From: a virus
DNA length: 27,545 nucleotides
Direction: 5' to 3' (one strand)
Virus record (IMG/VR): IMGVR_UViG_3300009154_003029
Span: 1 to 27,545 of that record
Shown here: positions 26,550 through 27,545 of the stretch, piece by piece
Layout of the letters: each line of letters starts with the position of its first letter
Numbering within the stretch: the stretch's first letter is position 1
The notes under the pieces: generated by a model
What the model was told of the DNA's origin: nothing
What the model saw: only the letters and a program-made list of their open reading frames with translations
Databases searched by the model: none
Made by a program: the position numbers and the translations under genes

Positions 26550-26917
26550 AACAAACCGACACACCCTACAACGAGGTCGCAAGGCTCCGTAAACTCATGC
26601 GCGACTACATTGATTTCATTGATGAAAACATGGGTACAACCGCTGATTGGCCTATGGAAGCGGCATTCGATGACGAAACTACAGCGCAACGCCATTGCGA
26701 TCTACTGAACGCCATGAAGCGAGAAGTGAAACCAGAAGACATCAACTGATATGTACGGAATCCAAGACAAGATTAACCAAATCCTGCGAGGGGCAGAAAC
26801 CATTCGCAAGAATCAATCCATGCTAACTGCACAATCCGATTCAATAGAGCTTTATCACGCCCTATGTGACATGACCAAAGACCTGACCCAGAAAACCAAC
26901 GAGATCGCAAGGCTCCG
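26389..26917 (+). repeat. Dispersed 20-bp repeat in three adjacent genes
   Basis: ACAACGAGGTCGCAAGGCTC occurs identically at 26389-26408 and 26569-26588. AACGAGATCGCAAGGCTCCG at 26898-26917 differs from the second copy's AACGAGGTCGCAAGGCTCCG at one base. All three encode NE(V/I)ARL(K/R) in the same frame relation near the N-termini of their genes. Confidence 0.85.
26546..26749 (+). CDS. 67-aa protein with NEVARL motif
   Basis: It starts at an ATGA overlap and carries YNEVARLRKLMRDYIDFIDE near its N-terminus, then an acidic helical body (WPMEAAFDDETTAQRHCDLL). It shares the motif DNA with genes on either side. The family is not recognised. The next start lies one base after the stop. Confidence 0.55.
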   Translation: MKQTDTPYNEVARLRKLMRDYIDFIDENMGTTADWPMEAAFDDETTAQRHCDLLNAMKREVKPEDIN

Positions 26918-27545
26918 TGAGCTATGGCAGGAAACCGAGAATGTGCGGGATAGCTGGTGCGAGGCTTACACACAGGAGCGCGACAAAAACCAGAAGCTCC
27001 GATCCGCCGCACAAGCGGTCGTTGAACGCTGGGAAACGCCATTGTGGAAAGACGCAGAGCCAACCGCTTTAGTAATTTATCGACTCCGTGACGCACTAGC
27101 CCCCGCGCCAGAGGAGCCAGTCAACGAGTGCAGGTGCAACAATCCCTCAATCATCAAGGCATCTCATAATGGCAAAACATATGAACAATGTTCAAAGTGT
27201 GGGAAGAAGTTCAAGATCACAATGGAGGAGTGGTACAACGGCTTCTCCAAGATCAAAAGCACGGAACCAGCTAACCCGACTTGCGACAACACCACGCACA
27301 AGTTCAGCCATTGCGATTGCAAAGAACCCGTCAGTTTAGATCATGCACCGAAAATCTCCCATGAGGGGAATACCGATGCGAAGTTCAAACAACTGCATGA
27401 GGTCGCTTCAATCATAGTCGAATACATTGAAGATCCAGACCGCAGAAGTTACTATAGGTCGCAGATTCAGCAACTCACCCCAACGACAGAGGAAACTTCT
27501 AAAAAGGACACATCCACCGAAACCTGTCCTTCTCAAAAGGACAAC
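26751..27545 (+). CDS. Zinc-ribbon-containing early protein, cut by the window end
   Basis: The frame is open for 265 codons from ATG 26751 to the last base without a stop, so the gene is partial. Residues 1-60 are helical with NEIARLRELW (residues about 50-59). A long helix follows (YTQERDKNQKLRSAAQAVVE). Residues about 125-150 form a zinc-ribbon-like block: CRC then CSKCGKKFK. A second Cys/His set (CDNTTHKF, then HCDCKEP) lies about 40 residues later. It shares the motif DNA with the two preceding genes, suggesting that they are shuffled modules. The function is unknown; nucleic-acid or protein binding is likely. Confidence 0.6.
   Translation, partial: MYGIQDKINQILRGAETIRKNQSMLTAQSDSIELYHALCDMTKDLTQKTNEIARLRELWQETENVRDSWCEAYTQERDKNQKLRSAAQAVVERWETPLWKDAEPTALVIYRLRDALAPAPEEPVNECRCNNPSIIKASHNGKTYEQCSKCGKKFKITMEEWYNGFSKIKSTEPANPTCDNTTHKFSHCDCKEPVSLDHAPKISHEGNTDAKFKQLHEVASIIVEYIEDPDRRSYYRSQIQQLTPTTEETSKKDTSTETCPSQKDN

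Overview
The window is a stretch of a temperate tailed-phage genome, not ordinary chromosome. It carries a lysis cassette, tail and ejection-type virion genes, a tyrosine integrase beside an attP-like region, a lysogeny control region and a replication region with a DnaB helicase. Terminase, portal, major capsid and tape-measure genes are not visible and presumably lie outside. Large soluble/amphipathic 'ejection-like' proteins (375, 417 and 1454 aa) in place of a tape measure suggest, by inference only, a podovirus-like virion. The host is not proven. The high GC, weak Shine-Dalgarno use in late genes and short heptamer arrays between genes would suit a GC-rich, SD-poor bacterium such as a verrucomicrobial relative, but this is a weak guess.

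Layout. (1) 1-880: AT-rich block with a fusion of a tail-like domain to a sulfotransferase-like domain. (2) 875-3153: small membrane and beta-rich proteins, then a lysis module: XhlA-like membrane coiled coil, lipoprotein-plus-TM spanin, holin-like protein and GH108 endolysin. (3) 3178-7681: virion proteins, including a repeat-rich tail fibre. (4) 7681-8787: accessory pair, a PP-loop/PAPS-reductase-family gene on + and a convergent YkgJ-type cysteine-cluster gene on -. (5) 8946-16317: ejection-like proteins, the last ending in an AT-rich ADP-ribosyltransferase-like domain, then a calcineurin-like phosphoesterase. (6) 16319-19208, minus strand: integrase, attP, secreted and membrane accessory proteins and a ribbon-helix-helix (RHH) regulator. 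(7) 19255-27545, plus strand: an early operon of tiny overlapping genes, a DUF1376 replication protein with an internal iteron array, DnaB, a dNMP-kinase-like enzyme and a tail of small early genes. The last is cut by the window end.

How it works together. Late genes are punctuated by three near-identical 45-bp promoter-like copies (1137, 5338, 8824). In each, a 17-bp-spaced -35/-10 pair places the predicted +1 on the A of an ATG, so transcripts would be leaderless. Many late start codons are preceded by C/T-rich tracts rather than AG-rich SD sequences, and many spacers contain heptamer tandem repeats. The lysis/lysogeny choice probably turns on two divergent RHH proteins sharing tandem decamer operators at 19177-19231. 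Replication probably starts at 11-bp iterons inside the DUF1376 gene. Integration probably uses an attP whose core is the 5' half of a tRNA-Thr(CGT), flanked on both sides by GCTACG arm-type repeats. Phage genes on both sides suggest the sequence is from the unintegrated form.

The best candidates for something new are the leaderless late-promoter set with its heptamer-encoded leader peptides, the sulfur-related accessory genes (sulfotransferase-like fusion, PP-loop enzyme and YkgJ protein) and the ADP-ribosyltransferase-tipped ejection-like protein.
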